In this document: positions 17,612-27,186 of the stretch, in pieces
Layout: each line of letters starts with the position of its first letter
How positions within the stretch are numbered: position 1 is the first letter of the stretch
NCBI GenBank assembly: GCA_902493535.1
Contig: CABUQG010000006.1
Location: 1-64,000, forward strand
DNA: 64,000 nucleotides
Origin: an uncultured Collinsella sp.
Lineage (GTDB): Bacteria; Actinomycetota; Coriobacteriia; Coriobacteriales; Coriobacteriaceae
Reading direction: 5' to 3'
Position numbers and translations under genes: made by a program
The notes under the pieces: generated by a model
The model's database searches: none
Seen by the model: the letters and a program-made list of their open reading frames with translations, nothing else
Told to the model about the DNA's origin: nothing

Positions 17612-19441
17612 GTGCGCAATCTCAAAATACTGTTTTCCTATCTAGGGACATACCGTCGCGATGCCATCCTCGGCGTGTTCTTTGTGTCGGTCGAGACGGT
17701 GCTCGAGCTGTTTATCCCGGTCATCATGGCCAACATCATCGATGTGGGCGTGCCTGCGGGTGATATCAACTACATGCTGCTGCAGGGCGCGTACATGTTG
17801 GTGTGCGCTGCGCTTTCGCTGGTACTGGGCTTGGGTTATGCCCGCACGTCCGCCCGCGTTGCCTCGGGCCTAGGCGCTAACCTGCGCGAGGCCGAGTACA
17901 AAAAGATTCAGACGCTCGCTTTTGGTAACCTGGACAACTACGACGCCAGCTCGCTCGTCACCCGCATGACCACGGACATCACCGTTATCCAAAATGCTGT
18001 GGGCAACGGCTTTCGCCCTATGGTGCGCGGCCCGGTGACGCTTATCGTCGGCCTTATCTACGCGCTGATGCTGTCGCGCCCGCTCGCCACCGTCTTTGCG
18101 ATCATCTTGCCCGTGCTGGCAATCGTACTGGGCGCCATCACCTATCGCGTCAGTCCGCTCTACCGCCAACTCCAGACCTCGATGGACCACCTCAACGGCG
18201 TGGTACAGGAGGACCTCACCGCCGTGCGTGCCGTCAAGGCCTACGTTCGTACCGAGCACGAGGGGGCCAAGTTCGACACCGTCAATACCGAGCTCGCCGG
18301 CACGGCGACCAAGACCTTCGGCACCGCCGTGCTCAACCTGCCGGTGTTTCAGCTGTCGATGTACGTGGCTGCGCTCTCCATCCTGTGGATTGGCGGCCGC
18401 ATGATTCTCGCCGGCAAGCTGGGCGTGGGCTCGCTCACGGGCTTTATGAGCTACGTGCTGCTGATCATGAACTCGCTTATGATGATTTCCAATGTGTTTT
18501 TGCTGCTCACGCGCGCTCTCACGAGTGTGGGCCGTATCGCCGAGGTGCTCGATGAGGAGCCCTTTATCGCCAACCCCGCGGGAGACCTCGCGATTGCGGC
18601 GCCAGCGGACGGCAGTATCGAGTTTCGCGACGTTTCCTTTAAATACCGCGCGGATGCAGCCGAGGATGTGCTCGAGCATATCGACCTTCGCATCGAGAGC
18701 GGCTCGACGGTGGGCATCCTCGGCGGCACGGGCTCGGGCAAGAGCTCACTTGTGCAGCTGATTGCGCGCCTGTACGACGCTACCGAGGGCGCCGTGCTTG
18801 TGGGCGGACGTGACGTGCGTGACTACGACCTCGCGACCCTACGCGACGCCGTGGGCATTGTGCTGCAAAAGAACGTGCTGTTTACGGGCACCGTGCGCGA
18901 GAATCTGCAGTGGGGCAATCCGCAGGCGTCGGACGATGAGCTCCTCGCGGCTTGCCGCGCGGCGTGCGTGGACGAGTTCCTTGATCGCATCGGCGGGCTG
19001 GACGGCGAGTTGGGCCAAGGCGGCGCCGGTGTCTCGGGTGGCCAGAAGCAACGCCTGTGCATCGCGCGCACGCTGCTCAAGCATCCGCGCGTGCTCATTT
19101 TTGATGACTCCACCAGCGCGGTCGATATGGCGACCGACGCTAAGATTCGCGAGCACATCGCTCGGATCCCCGATACGACCGTGCTCATCATCGCCCAGCG
19201 CATCGCGAGCGTCATGGATGCCGATCGCATTGTGGTGTTGGACGACGGTCGTGTCCACGGCGTGGGTACGCACGAGGAACTGCTGGCGGGAGACAACATC
19301 TACCAGGAGATTTACGCCTCGCAGATGGAGTTTGCGGGGAACGCGGACGCCGGCGACGGCAGCGACGATGGCTGCGCGAATGGTCCGTTTTCCTCCGTCG
19401 CATGCGGATCACCCTTGGAAGGGGGTGAGCGCCGTGCCTAA
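17612..19441 (+). CDS. ABC exporter subunit with degenerate catalytic site
   Basis: A 609-residue half-transporter: six-helix exporter domain (about 1-300) fused to a nucleotide-binding domain with Walker A GGTGSGKSS, signature VSGGQKQR and Walker B VLIFDDSTSAVD. The usual catalytic glutamate after Walker B is Asp, as in the degenerate site of heterodimeric exporters. The start is a GTG at 17612 after GATGGGGGTTG. The reading frame overlaps the next gene by 8 bp, so the two subunits are translationally coupled and form one exporter; substrate unknown. Confidence 0.93.
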   Translation: MRNLKILFSYLGTYRRDAILGVFFVSVETVLELFIPVIMANIIDVGVPAGDINYMLLQGAYMLVCAALSLVLGLGYARTSARVASGLGANLREAEYKKIQTLAFGNLDNYDASSLVTRMTTDITVIQNAVGNGFRPMVRGPVTLIVGLIYALMLSRPLATVFAIILPVLAIVLGAITYRVSPLYRQLQTSMDHLNGVVQEDLTAVRAVKAYVRTEHEGAKFDTVNTELAGTATKTFGTAVLNLPVFQLSMYVAALSILWIGGRMILAGKLGVGSLTGFMSYVLLIMNSLMMISNVFLLLTRALTSVGRIAEVLDEEPFIANPAGDLAIAAPADGSIEFRDVSFKYRADAAEDVLEHIDLRIESGSTVGILGGTGSGKSSLVQLIARLYDATEGAVLVGGRDVRDYDLATLRDAVGIVLQKNVLFTGTVRENLQWGNPQASDDELLAACRAACVDEFLDRIGGLDGELGQGGAGVSGGQKQRLCIARTLLKHPRVLIFDDSTSAVDMATDAKIREHIARIPDTTVLIIAQRIASVMDADRIVVLDDGRVHGVGTHEELLAGDNIYQEIYASQMEFAGNADAGDGSDDGCANGPFSSVACGSPLEGGERRA

Positions 19442-21332
19442 GACCGCAGCCCAAGCACGCCCGGCCGACCTCAAGCGCACCGTGCGCCGCTTGCTCTCCT
19501 ACATGGGGCATGCCAAGTTCTCGTTGCTCGCGGTGGGCGTGCTCGCCTCCGTTGCCGCCATCGCGAGCCTCGCCGGCACCTACATGGTGCGCCCCATCGT
19601 TAACGGTTTGGCCACGGGCGGGGAGGAACTGCTCGCCAAGCAGGTCATCCTGACGGCGATCATCTACGCCGCGGGCGTGCTTTCGGCCCTGGGCTACTCA
19701 CAGATCATGGTGCGCGCGGCCCAACACGTGGTGTCCGATATTCGCCGCGACCTGTTCGCGCACATCCAGACGCTGCCGCTCAGTTATTTTGACAGCACGC
19801 GCTCGGGCGACATCATGAGTTTTTTCACCAACGACGTCGACACCGTCTCCGAGGCGCTTAACAACAGCTTTGCCAACGTGATTCAGGCCGCCATTCAGGT
19901 TGTGGGCACCACGGCCATGCTCATCATCCTTAACTGGCAGCTCACGATTATCACACTCGTGTGCGATGCGGCCATTGTGCTGTATGCGCGCTACTCGGGC
20001 GCGCGTTCTAAGCGTTTCTTTGCCGCCCAGCAGGCATCGCTTGGCGACCTGGACGGATATATCGAAGAGATGGTCTCGGGCCAAAAGGTCATCAAGGTCT
20101 TTAACCGCGAGGCAGCGAATGTCGCCGGCTTCACCTGCCGCAACGACGAGCTTCGCCGCACCGGCACCGCCGCCGTGAGCTATGCTAACTCCATGGTGCC
20201 CATGACCGTCGTGATTGGCTACGTCAACTATGCCATCGTCGCCGTGGCGGGCGGCATGCTCTGCATCAAGGGCCTGGCCGATGTGGGCGCGCTTGCAAGC
20301 TACCTGGTCTTCGTTCGCCAGGCGGCCATGCCCATCAACCAGTTTACGCAGCTGGGCAACTTCTTGCTCAATGCGTTGGCCGGTGCCGAGCGCCTGTTTG
20401 CGGCTATGGACCTTAAGCCCGAGGTGGACGAGGGCTGCGTGGAGCTGGTGCAGACGGGCGACGCCGCGTGGGCGTGGAAGATTCCCGAGGGCCAGGGCGT
20501 GGGCGCGTACGGGCACTTGCATGACGTGGCAGCCGTTGATGAGTCGGGCCGCGCGGTGGCCGCCGACGGCACCGAGCTCACGTGCGGCTTGGTCCCGCTT
20601 GCCGGCGACGTGCGCTTCCATGCCGTGGACTTTTCCTACGTGCCGGGCACCCGTGTGCTCACGGATCTCAACCTGTTTGCCAAGCCAGGGCAAAAGATCG
20701 CGTTTGTGGGCTCGACGGGCGCCGGAAAGACGACCATCACCAACCTCATCAACCGCTTCTACGAGGTCGATGACGGCGAGATCACGTACGACGGCATCGA
20801 CGTCAAGCACATTGCCAAGGCCAGCCTGCGCGGGTCGCTCGGCATTGTGCTGCAGGACACGCACCTGTTTAGCGGCACCATTGCGCAGAACATCCGCTTT
20901 GGCAAGCTCGACGCGACCGACGAGGGGGTGCGCGCCGCTGCCGAGGCCGCCTGCGCCGATTCGTTTATCCGCCGCCTGCCGCGGGGCTACGACACACCGG
21001 TCACGGCCGACGGCGCCAACCTGTCGCAGGGTCAGCGTCAGCTGCTCGCCATCGCGCGCGTGGCCGTCGCCGATCCGCCGGTGCTCATCCTGGACGAGGC
21101 CACGAGCTCCATTGACACGCGTACCGAAAAGCTCATCGAGCGCGGTATGGACCGCATCATGCGCGGACGCACCACGTTTATGATCGCGCATCGCCTGTCC
21201 ACCGTCCGCGACGCCGACGCCATCATGGTCCTCGAACACGGCCGCATCATCGAGCGCGGCACGCACGAAGAGCTGCTCGCCCAGCACGGCGAGTACTGGC
21301 AGCTGGCGCATGGCTTAAAAGAGCTGGATTAA
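19434..21332 (+). CDS. ABC exporter subunit with canonical ATPase site
   Basis: A 632-residue partner of the preceding subunit. The membrane domain starts with a short polar tail and the helix KFSLLAVGVLASVAAIASLA. The nucleotide-binding domain has Walker A GSTGAGKTT, signature LSQGQRQL and Walker B VLILDEATSSID with the catalytic glutamate intact. An insertion of about 45 residues (around VQTGDAAWAWKIPEGQG) separates the two domains. I chose the GTG at 19434 because GGAAGGGGGTGA lies upstream and the coding similarity begins there; the much longer upstream frame is antisense-like noise within the first subunit gene. Confidence 0.93.
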   Translation: MPKTAAQARPADLKRTVRRLLSYMGHAKFSLLAVGVLASVAAIASLAGTYMVRPIVNGLATGGEELLAKQVILTAIIYAAGVLSALGYSQIMVRAAQHVVSDIRRDLFAHIQTLPLSYFDSTRSGDIMSFFTNDVDTVSEALNNSFANVIQAAIQVVGTTAMLIILNWQLTIITLVCDAAIVLYARYSGARSKRFFAAQQASLGDLDGYIEEMVSGQKVIKVFNREAANVAGFTCRNDELRRTGTAAVSYANSMVPMTVVIGYVNYAIVAVAGGMLCIKGLADVGALASYLVFVRQAAMPINQFTQLGNFLLNALAGAERLFAAMDLKPEVDEGCVELVQTGDAAWAWKIPEGQGVGAYGHLHDVAAVDESGRAVAADGTELTCGLVPLAGDVRFHAVDFSYVPGTRVLTDLNLFAKPGQKIAFVGSTGAGKTTITNLINRFYEVDDGEITYDGIDVKHIAKASLRGSLGIVLQDTHLFSGTIAQNIRFGKLDATDEGVRAAAEAACADSFIRRLPRGYDTPVTADGANLSQGQRQLLAIARVAVADPPVLILDEATSSIDTRTEKLIERGMDRIMRGRTTFMIAHRLSTVRDADAIMVLEHGRIIERGTHEELLAQHGEYWQLAHGLKELD

Positions 21333-21381
21333 CCCGTTCGAGCACGATGCTTTGACCCCTCCGTGCCCCTCACTTCGCCTC

Positions 21382-21446
21382 AAACCATCACAACATTCGA
21401 CGTTTTTTGCCAAAATCGGGAAAAGCATCGAATCTTGTGATGGTTT
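21382..21446. repeat. Palindromic repeat family 1, copy 1
   Basis: An imperfect 65-bp palindrome with arms AACCATCACAACATTCGACG and its complement. Five copies occur in this window (also at 22625, 25387, 26970 and 39655), always in intergenic DNA. Confidence 0.85.
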
Positions 21447-21547
21447 TTCTGCCACTCGACTGGGTGGAATCGCTTTCTTGCGCACGAAGGTGTGCGGACC
21501 CGTGGGCAGGGGAATAAGGTTGGTTATCCGACTCCATTGGAGGGCTC

Positions 21548-22585
21548 ATGGACCTGCCGATCGTCCTGTCCCATAAGACTGCCTGGCTGTACCACAACGT
21601 GGCGCGCCCGTCCGAGCCGCTCTCGCGAGCAAGCAGCCTATACGATGAGGACTCGCTTGCCAACGACGCGGAGCCGACCGCGAGCCTGCCCAAATTGGGG
21701 CTCGATGCCAAAGGGCTGAGGGCTTCAACGGCAGCTGGGATCGTTACCGACTATCTGGTTTCGCTCGGTATTCCACGAGAAGAGCTCGATCATGTCGACA
21801 CGCTCGTCAACTTCGATTTTGAGCGCTCGACGCCGGCTGGATTTAGGTGCCACGTGTTTGGGGCGCCGGTACCTCCGGGCCATCTTATCGAGGTGGCAGA
21901 GGGCCTTCTGGTGGTTGATGAGGTCATGTGCTTTGTCCAAGCGGGTTCGTGGATGAGTGAGCCCGAGCAGCTGGAATATGGCTACGAAATCTGTGCCCGA
22001 TACCATTTGAATCATCTGTCGACAGGCGATTATATCGAGATGGGGCAGAGGTATACCGTTGCCGACTTGATTGCCTATTGCAATGAGAACCGATCTCGTC
22101 AGGGGGCTATACGCGCGGCCGCCGTGCTCAAGCGCGTGCACGATGGCGCGCGGTCGCCCATGGAGACGGCCACCGCAATCATGGTCGTAGCAAAACGTTC
22201 CCAGGGCGGGCTGGGATACGCCAAGATCGAGCTCAACCATCGGGTCGATGTTTCCAACGAGTTCAAATATCTCGCAAAGGCCGGGTATTTCGAGATCGAC
22301 GTATATGCGCCTGCGAGCGGTACGGGGATTGAATACAACGGCTCGGACCATCTTGATAAACAGCGCAGCGCGTCGGATGCGGAGCGTATGACCGTACTGA
22401 GCGCGCTGGGCTTTAGGATGATCGTCCTCACCGGGACTCAGTTTGCCCATCAGCTGCAATTGCATCGGGCGATGAACGCTATCGCACTCGCTATGGGTCT
22501 CAAGTGCGACCGAAGCGAAGCGTTCCAGAAACGTCAAAACGACCTGCGAGAATTCGTGATTCGGCACTGGGACGGCGGCCTTTAG
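21548..22585 (+). CDS. Unknown protein with C-terminal nuclease-like fold
   Basis: A 345-residue protein. The N-terminal two-thirds look like a helical or wHTH-containing region seen in 'hypothetical' coriobacterial proteins. The C-terminal third (about 225-320) resembles the DUF559/Vsr-like PD-(D/E)XK nuclease fold: GYFEIDVYAP, GIEYNGSDH, RMTVLSALGFRMIVLTGTQF. These could place Asp, Glu and His at a metal site. I do not recognise a named family with certainty. It is flanked on both sides by family 1 palindromes and has a lower GC content than its neighbours. The ATG at 21548 follows TTGGAGGGCTC. Confidence 0.6.
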   Translation: MDLPIVLSHKTAWLYHNVARPSEPLSRASSLYDEDSLANDAEPTASLPKLGLDAKGLRASTAAGIVTDYLVSLGIPREELDHVDTLVNFDFERSTPAGFRCHVFGAPVPPGHLIEVAEGLLVVDEVMCFVQAGSWMSEPEQLEYGYEICARYHLNHLSTGDYIEMGQRYTVADLIAYCNENRSRQGAIRAAAVLKRVHDGARSPMETATAIMVVAKRSQGGLGYAKIELNHRVDVSNEFKYLAKAGYFEIDVYAPASGTGIEYNGSDHLDKQRSASDAERMTVLSALGFRMIVLTGTQFAHQLQLHRAMNAIALAMGLKCDRSEAFQKRQNDLREFVIRHWDGGL

Positions 22586-22624
22586 AGGCGCTTTGGTCCT
22601 TCTGCGGGGTGCCGTGGGCAGACA

Positions 22625-22686
22625 AACCATCACAACATTCGACGTTTTTCGCCAAAAACGGGAAAAGTATCGAATGTTGTGATGGT
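22625..22686. repeat. Palindromic repeat family 1, copy 2
   Basis: Same arms and orientation as the copy at 21382, located between the nuclease-like gene and moaA. Confidence 0.85.
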
Positions 22687-22818
22687 CTGTGCTGAGGATG
22701 GGTTTGGAAAGCCCGTTTTGCTCAAAGCGACCTGTCCTGTCGTACGGGTGTCGGCATGATTCTCTCGTGGGGTATTATGTTTTCCGAAGAATAAAACGCC
22801 GCGCGAGGGGAGGGCTGC

Positions 22819-23874
22819 GTGGACGGGCACGTGCAACATGACGGTTTTGGCCGCGATATCAACTACCTGCGCATTGCCGTTACCGACAAGTGCAATTTCC
22901 GCTGCATCTATTGCATGCCGGCCGATGGCGTGGCGCCCCGCGCGCACGACGAGCTGCTCAGCGCCGAGGAAATCGCCCGCTTTGTGCGCTTGGTGGCGGG
23001 GGAGGGCATTCGCCGCGTGCGTCTGACGGGCGGCGAGCCGCTGGTCAGCCGCCGTATTATTCCGCTCATTCGTGATATCCGCGCGATTCCGCAGATCGAG
23101 GACATCTCGCTCACCACCAACGGCGCCCTGCTGCCCAAGCTGGCGCCGCAGCTCAAAGAGGCGGGACTTAACCGCGTTAACATCTCGCTCGACACGCTCG
23201 ACCCTACGCTCTTTGGAAAGATCACGCGCCTGGGTCGACTCGAGCAGACCATGGCTGGCATCGACGCGGCGCTGGCTTGGGGCTTTGAGCCCGTTAAGGT
23301 CAACTGCGTTGTAGTGCGCCGGCTCAACCAGGATGTAGCGGCCCTCGCGCGGCTCACGCTCGACCGCCCTATCCACCTGCGCTTTATCGAATACATGCCC
23401 ATCGGCGACGAGCGCACCAGCTCGCATTGCGCTGTGGACCCGCATGCGCCCGCGCTCAATCCCGAGCTGTGGGACGCGAGCGATACCGTGCCGAGCGACG
23501 AGCTGCGGGCGCGCATCAATGCCGGGGCCACCGCGGCGGGACTGGGCGAGCTCGAGCCGCTCGACATCAACGACGCTCCTGCCGGCGCGGGCCCTGCGCG
23601 CTATTGGCACTTTCCGGGCGCGGCGGGAACGGTTGGCTTCATTAGCGCCATGTCCAACCATTTTTGCGCGAACTGCAACCGTCTGCGCCTGACGGCCGAT
23701 GGCAACGTGCGTCCGTGCCTGTTCAGCGATGCCGAGTATTCGGTGCGTGAGGCGCTGCGCCGTGGTGATGATATGCAGGTACTTTCGATTTGGCGCGATG
23801 CCGTGGCCCACAAATCGCAGGAACACGCGATAATTGAGGGCACGCAACGATTTATGTCCCAAATCGGAGGATGA
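22819..23874 (+). CDS. moaA: GTP 3',8-cyclase MoaA
   Basis: A 351-residue radical SAM enzyme that starts molybdenum cofactor synthesis by rearranging GTP. The N-terminal cluster motif is CNFRCIYC (Cys25, Cys29, Cys32), a GGEP SAM motif follows, and the C-terminal cluster cysteines are in FCANCNRLRL and RPCLFSD. The chain ends in Gly-Gly, as MoaA proteins require. The start is a GTG at 22819 after GGGGAGGGCTGC. The moaC-mobB fusion begins 4 bp after its stop codon, so the two are one operon. Confidence 0.96.
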   Translation: MDGHVQHDGFGRDINYLRIAVTDKCNFRCIYCMPADGVAPRAHDELLSAEEIARFVRLVAGEGIRRVRLTGGEPLVSRRIIPLIRDIRAIPQIEDISLTTNGALLPKLAPQLKEAGLNRVNISLDTLDPTLFGKITRLGRLEQTMAGIDAALAWGFEPVKVNCVVVRRLNQDVAALARLTLDRPIHLRFIEYMPIGDERTSSHCAVDPHAPALNPELWDASDTVPSDELRARINAGATAAGLGELEPLDINDAPAGAGPARYWHFPGAAGTVGFISAMSNHFCANCNRLRLTADGNVRPCLFSDAEYSVREALRRGDDMQVLSIWRDAVAHKSQEHAIIEGTQRFMSQIGG

Positions 23875-23878
23875 TCAT

Positions 23879-25186
23879 ATGGCCAAGAGCAGGTACGCCG
23901 ATGCCACCAAGGCCGCTCGCAGGGCCGCGATGTCTGCCCACAAAGCCACGGCTGCGGCGAATGCTGGCAACGCCGACGCGTCCGCGCAGCCGTCTGTCAG
24001 CACTGCCACCGAGTCCGCCCGCGACGCCCGTCGCGACGAGCTGACGCATGTGGACGCCAAGGGCGAGGTACGCATGGTCGACGTGTCCGACAAGGCCGAG
24101 ACCCATCGCATCGCCATCGCCGAGGGCACCATCCTCATGCACCCCGAGACGCAGGCTATGGTGCTGCAGGACCGCGCCAAAAAGGGCGACGTGCTTGCCT
24201 GCGCGCGCGTGGCGGGCATTATGGCCATCAAGCGCACGAGCGACATTATCCCCATGTGCCATCCGTTGCTCATTACCAAGAGCAAGTGCGACATTGCGCC
24301 CATCGCTCCGGCGGGAACGCCTGTCGATGACGTGCCCGAGGGCTGGGCGCCGGCGCGCGCGGACGGGCAGGTTGGCTTTCACGTACTGGTCACGGCCGGC
24401 GTGACGGGCAAGACGGGTATCGAGATGGAGGCGTTGACCGGCGCGAGTGCCGCGTGTCTGACCATCTACGACATGTGCAAGGCCGTCGATCGCGGCATGG
24501 AGATCGTCGACGTGCGCCTGCTGCACAAGGAGGGCGGCCGCTCGGGCGTGTGGGATCGTGCAGAGCGTCAGGCCGCTGCTGTTGAGGCCGTGGCCGCTGA
24601 CGGTGCCACACTCACAAGCGCGCCCGTCGCCGTCGCGCCCGTAGCTCCTACTCCGGCTGTCCCCGCGATCGCGTTTATCGGCTACCAAAACTCGGGCAAG
24701 ACCACGCTCGTCGAGAAGGTCATTGCCGAGCTCACCCGCCGCGGCCTGCGCGTGGGTTCGCTCAAGCATCACGGGCACCACGGCTTTGATATCGATGTGC
24801 CCGCTAAGGACACCTGGCGTCATCACCAGGCCGGATCCAAGCACGTGGGCCTCATCTGCGCCACGCGCTGGGCGGAGTACGCCGACACGCGTGAGGAGGA
24901 CGAGATGCCCGCGCGCGAGCTGCTGTCGCGTTACAACGATGTCGACGTGGTGATCATCGAGGGCTACAAGACCGAGGGCTTCGACAACATCGTCGTCGCG
25001 CGCTCCGGTGTCGACCGTCTGCGCGGCAAGAGCTCGCTCGACCTGGTCGACGGTCACACGCTGGCCCTTGCCTGCAACGAAGCCCTGGCGCGTCAGGCCT
25101 TCGACGCCGGCTTTGCGACCCGAGCCATCAACATCAACGACGCCCGAGCCATCTGCGATCTCATCCAAGACCACCTTCAGGCTTGA
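23879..25186 (+). CDS. moaC: MoaC-MobB fusion protein
   Basis: A 435-residue two-domain protein. After an Ala-rich tail of about 55 residues comes cyclic pyranopterin monophosphate synthase MoaC (about 57-225) with VDVSDKAETHRIA, MCHP and the EMEALTGASAACLTIYDMCK active-site helix. An Ala/Pro/Val linker leads to MobB (about 260-430) with P-loop GYQNSGKTTLVEKV and a SLKHHGHHGFD segment. MoaC converts the MoaA product; MobB is a GTP-binding helper for the guanine-dinucleotide step. The fusion puts an early and a late step in one chain. The start follows TCGGAGGATGATCAT. Confidence 0.95.
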   Translation: MAKSRYADATKAARRAAMSAHKATAAANAGNADASAQPSVSTATESARDARRDELTHVDAKGEVRMVDVSDKAETHRIAIAEGTILMHPETQAMVLQDRAKKGDVLACARVAGIMAIKRTSDIIPMCHPLLITKSKCDIAPIAPAGTPVDDVPEGWAPARADGQVGFHVLVTAGVTGKTGIEMEALTGASAACLTIYDMCKAVDRGMEIVDVRLLHKEGGRSGVWDRAERQAAAVEAVAADGATLTSAPVAVAPVAPTPAVPAIAFIGYQNSGKTTLVEKVIAELTRRGLRVGSLKHHGHHGFDIDVPAKDTWRHHQAGSKHVGLICATRWAEYADTREEDEMPARELLSRYNDVDVVIIEGYKTEGFDNIVVARSGVDRLRGKSSLDLVDGHTLALACNEALARQAFDAGFATRAININDARAICDLIQDHLQA

Positions 25187-25336
25187 CGCTGCGCCGGCCC
25201 CAAGCACCCCATCTCGCCCCTCAAGCCGTCGCTCGCGTACCAAAGTACGCGTCGCTCCTCTTTCGGGGCGACCTGGGACACTTGGAACCGGCTCGCTGCG
25301 CTGCCATGGCAGGTTTTATCTGGGCAAACGTCACTT

Positions 25337-25369
25337 CCACCACAAGGGGGGCGGGCACCTTTGTGGTGG
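25337..25369. repeat. Palindromic repeat family 2, copy 2
   Basis: CCACCACAAGG ... CCTTTGTGGTGG, 33 bp. It follows the moaC-mobB operon and could act as its terminator because it ends in GATTTTGC. Confidence 0.8.
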
Positions 25370-25386
25370 ATTTTGCTTTGCAGTAA

Positions 25387-25451
25387 AAACCATCACAACA
25401 TTCAGCGAAAATCGCGATTTTGCCGAAAAACGTCGAATGTTGTGATGGTTT
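25387..25451. repeat. Palindromic repeat family 1, copy 3
   Basis: Arms as in the other copies, but the central segment (GCGAAAATCGCGATTTTGCCG) is the reverse complement of that in copies 1 and 2, so the element is inserted in the opposite orientation. Confidence 0.85.
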
Positions 25452-25483
25452 GCGCCCCGGGCCAGGCCATCCTGCGAGTCCGG

Positions 25484-25516
25484 CCACCACAAAGGGGCCA
25501 GGCACCTTTGTGGTGG
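25484..25516. repeat. Palindromic repeat family 2, copy 3
   Basis: CCACCACAAAGG ... CCTTTGTGGTGG followed by TTTTTGC. Confidence 0.8.
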
Positions 25517-25690
25517 TTTTTGCTTTAGTAGATGTGTGGGACATGTCTTACAATCTACCAAGTAGTTCATGACGGGCGAAAAACGGAGAGAAGGGTCCTG
25601 ATGCGTCCTTAATGTTTCATGCGGATAGATTGATTTGACAGACGGTGGCGAATGCCCGCCGTCCGCATTCGTACGAAACAAGGAGTCTCC

Positions 25691-26971
25691 ATGCTCGCCT
25701 CTCTTTTCTCAAAGCCTCAACCTTCGCTGTCCGTGCAGGCCAAACGCCTGGTGGCGATGCGCTTTCTCATCTACACCGGTTTTCAGACCAGCTACTTCAT
25801 CGGCGTCATCGGAACGCTCACCTATGCAGACGATGCCTCGGTCGTGGCGACATCGCTGGCCGTCCTGTTTATGAACGTATTCGTGATCTTGGGATCCTTT
25901 GCGGGTGGCGCGGCGCTTGACGCCTGGGGCCCGCGCCGTCATTTCTTGCTGAGCATCGTGGGCACGTTGGCAACCGGCGCGGCGATCCTCGTTTTTGGCA
26001 GCGCGACCGGCATCGTCCTGCTCGGCGCGGTGCTCCTGGGCTTTGTGATGGGATTCGCCCAGCCCATCGCCACATCCTATCCAGCCTACCTCACTGACGA
26101 TCCTGTCGAGCTCAAAGACATCAACTCCGCCATCGCCATGTTCTCCAACGTGAGCATTATCGTCGGCCCCACACTGGGCGGCTTTGTCGCGGCGGCTGCG
26201 TCGTCGCGCGCGGTGTTCGTGCTCATGATGATCTTTACAGTGTTGGCGCTCGTCGCTGGTTGGGGCTTTAGGCCGCAGACCAGCCATGTCGCCGGGGATG
26301 CGGATGCCGATTCGGCAGAGGAAGGGGAGCGTGCGGGACAAAGTCCCGATCCCAACGCATCTTCCCGCGCTACCTTCGCAGCCAGCATCAAGACGGTCTT
26401 CACCAACAGCGTCCTCGCCCTGCTGTTCTGCATTATTTTCCTTTCAAACTTTGGCTACGGTGCCTTCGATCCGCTGGAGTCGTTCTTCTACCGCGATGTC
26501 CTGCACGTCGGTGTCGAATGGATGGGTTGGCTCTCGTCGGCCAGCGGTGTGGGCGCGGTGCTGGGCGCCGTGGCCGCGCTCCGCTTGCCGCCGCACCTGG
26601 TCAACCTAAAAACGCTGCTCGTGGCGCTTATGTCCGTGGGTCTGGGAAGCCTGCTCTACGTGGGAACGCCGTACGTGGGCGTGGCCCTCGTCGGCCAGAT
26701 TGCCCTGGGCGTGGCCTGGGGCGTCGTCAATCCGCTCCACAACACGATCGTGCAAACGACGGCTCCGCTCGAGCAGCTCGGTCGCGTCAACTCGGTCATG
26801 GGCTTTGGCAACATGTTCGCCGGCGTGGCCCCGCTGGCGATTGCCCCGTGGCTAGCAGCAACATTTGGCGTGCAACAGACACTCGTAGGCGCGGGCCTGG
26901 TCGTAACGGCAGTTCCCGCAGCGCTGCTGCTGTTTGGACGCGGGCATCTGGATCGTGCTGCAGAGCGGTAA
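25691..26971 (+). CDS. MFS transporter
   Basis: A 426-residue major facilitator with about twelve membrane helices and a central loop rich in Asp, Glu and Ser (around 210-245). The first half contains FGSATGIVLLGAVLLGFVMGFAQP and the second ends LVVTAVPAALLLFGRG. The family (multidrug or enterobactin-exporter-like) suggests export of a small molecule; the substrate cannot be told. AAGGAGTCTCC precedes the ATG at 25691; the upstream 13-codon extension has no ribosome site. It is flanked by palindromic repeats and appears monocistronic. Confidence 0.88.
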   Translation: MLASLFSKPQPSLSVQAKRLVAMRFLIYTGFQTSYFIGVIGTLTYADDASVVATSLAVLFMNVFVILGSFAGGAALDAWGPRRHFLLSIVGTLATGAAILVFGSATGIVLLGAVLLGFVMGFAQPIATSYPAYLTDDPVELKDINSAIAMFSNVSIIVGPTLGGFVAAAASSRAVFVLMMIFTVLALVAGWGFRPQTSHVAGDADADSAEEGERAGQSPDPNASSRATFAASIKTVFTNSVLALLFCIIFLSNFGYGAFDPLESFFYRDVLHVGVEWMGWLSSASGVGAVLGAVAALRLPPHLVNLKTLLVALMSVGLGSLLYVGTPYVGVALVGQIALGVAWGVVNPLHNTIVQTTAPLEQLGRVNSVMGFGNMFAGVAPLAIAPWLAATFGVQQTLVGAGLVVTAVPAALLLFGRGHLDRAAER

Positions 26972-27033
26972 AACCGTCACAACATTCGATGAAAATCGCG
27001 ATTTTGCCGAAAAACGTCGAATGTTGTGATGGA
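26970..27033. repeat. Palindromic repeat family 1, copy 4
   Basis: Begins at the stop codon of the MFS gene, so it may end that transcript. Orientation as in copies 3 and 5. Confidence 0.85.
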
Positions 27034-27060
27034 TTGCGCTGAGACCCGAGCACCACAAGC

Positions 27061-27093
27061 CACCACAAAGGGGACAGGCACCTTTGTGGTGGT
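27061..27093. repeat. Palindromic repeat family 2, copy 4
   Basis: CCACCACAAAGGGGACAGG CACCTTTGTGGTGG followed by TTTTTGC, 28 bp after a family 1 copy; the two families again occur together. Confidence 0.85.
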
Positions 27094-27186
27094 TTTTGCT
27101 CCTGCGTGCCGTGCTCGCGCCTTGGTATACCATGTACTCCATTTCCAATCGCTTCCCACACCGCCACACTACCCAGAAAGGGCCCC

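Larger units (their letters stand above)
25187..25690. other. Repeat-rich intergenic region
   Basis: No gene is seen. It contains a family 2 palindrome (25337-25369), a family 1 palindrome (25387-25451) and another family 2 palindrome (25484-25516) in quick succession. The last 100 bp before the MFS gene hold its promoter and the AGGAG ribosome site. Confidence 0.6.

Noticed and set aside
18762..19433. Long N-terminal extension of the second ABC subunit
   Set aside because: It overlaps the nucleotide-binding domain of the first subunit in another frame; a proper GTG start with ribosome site lies at 19434.
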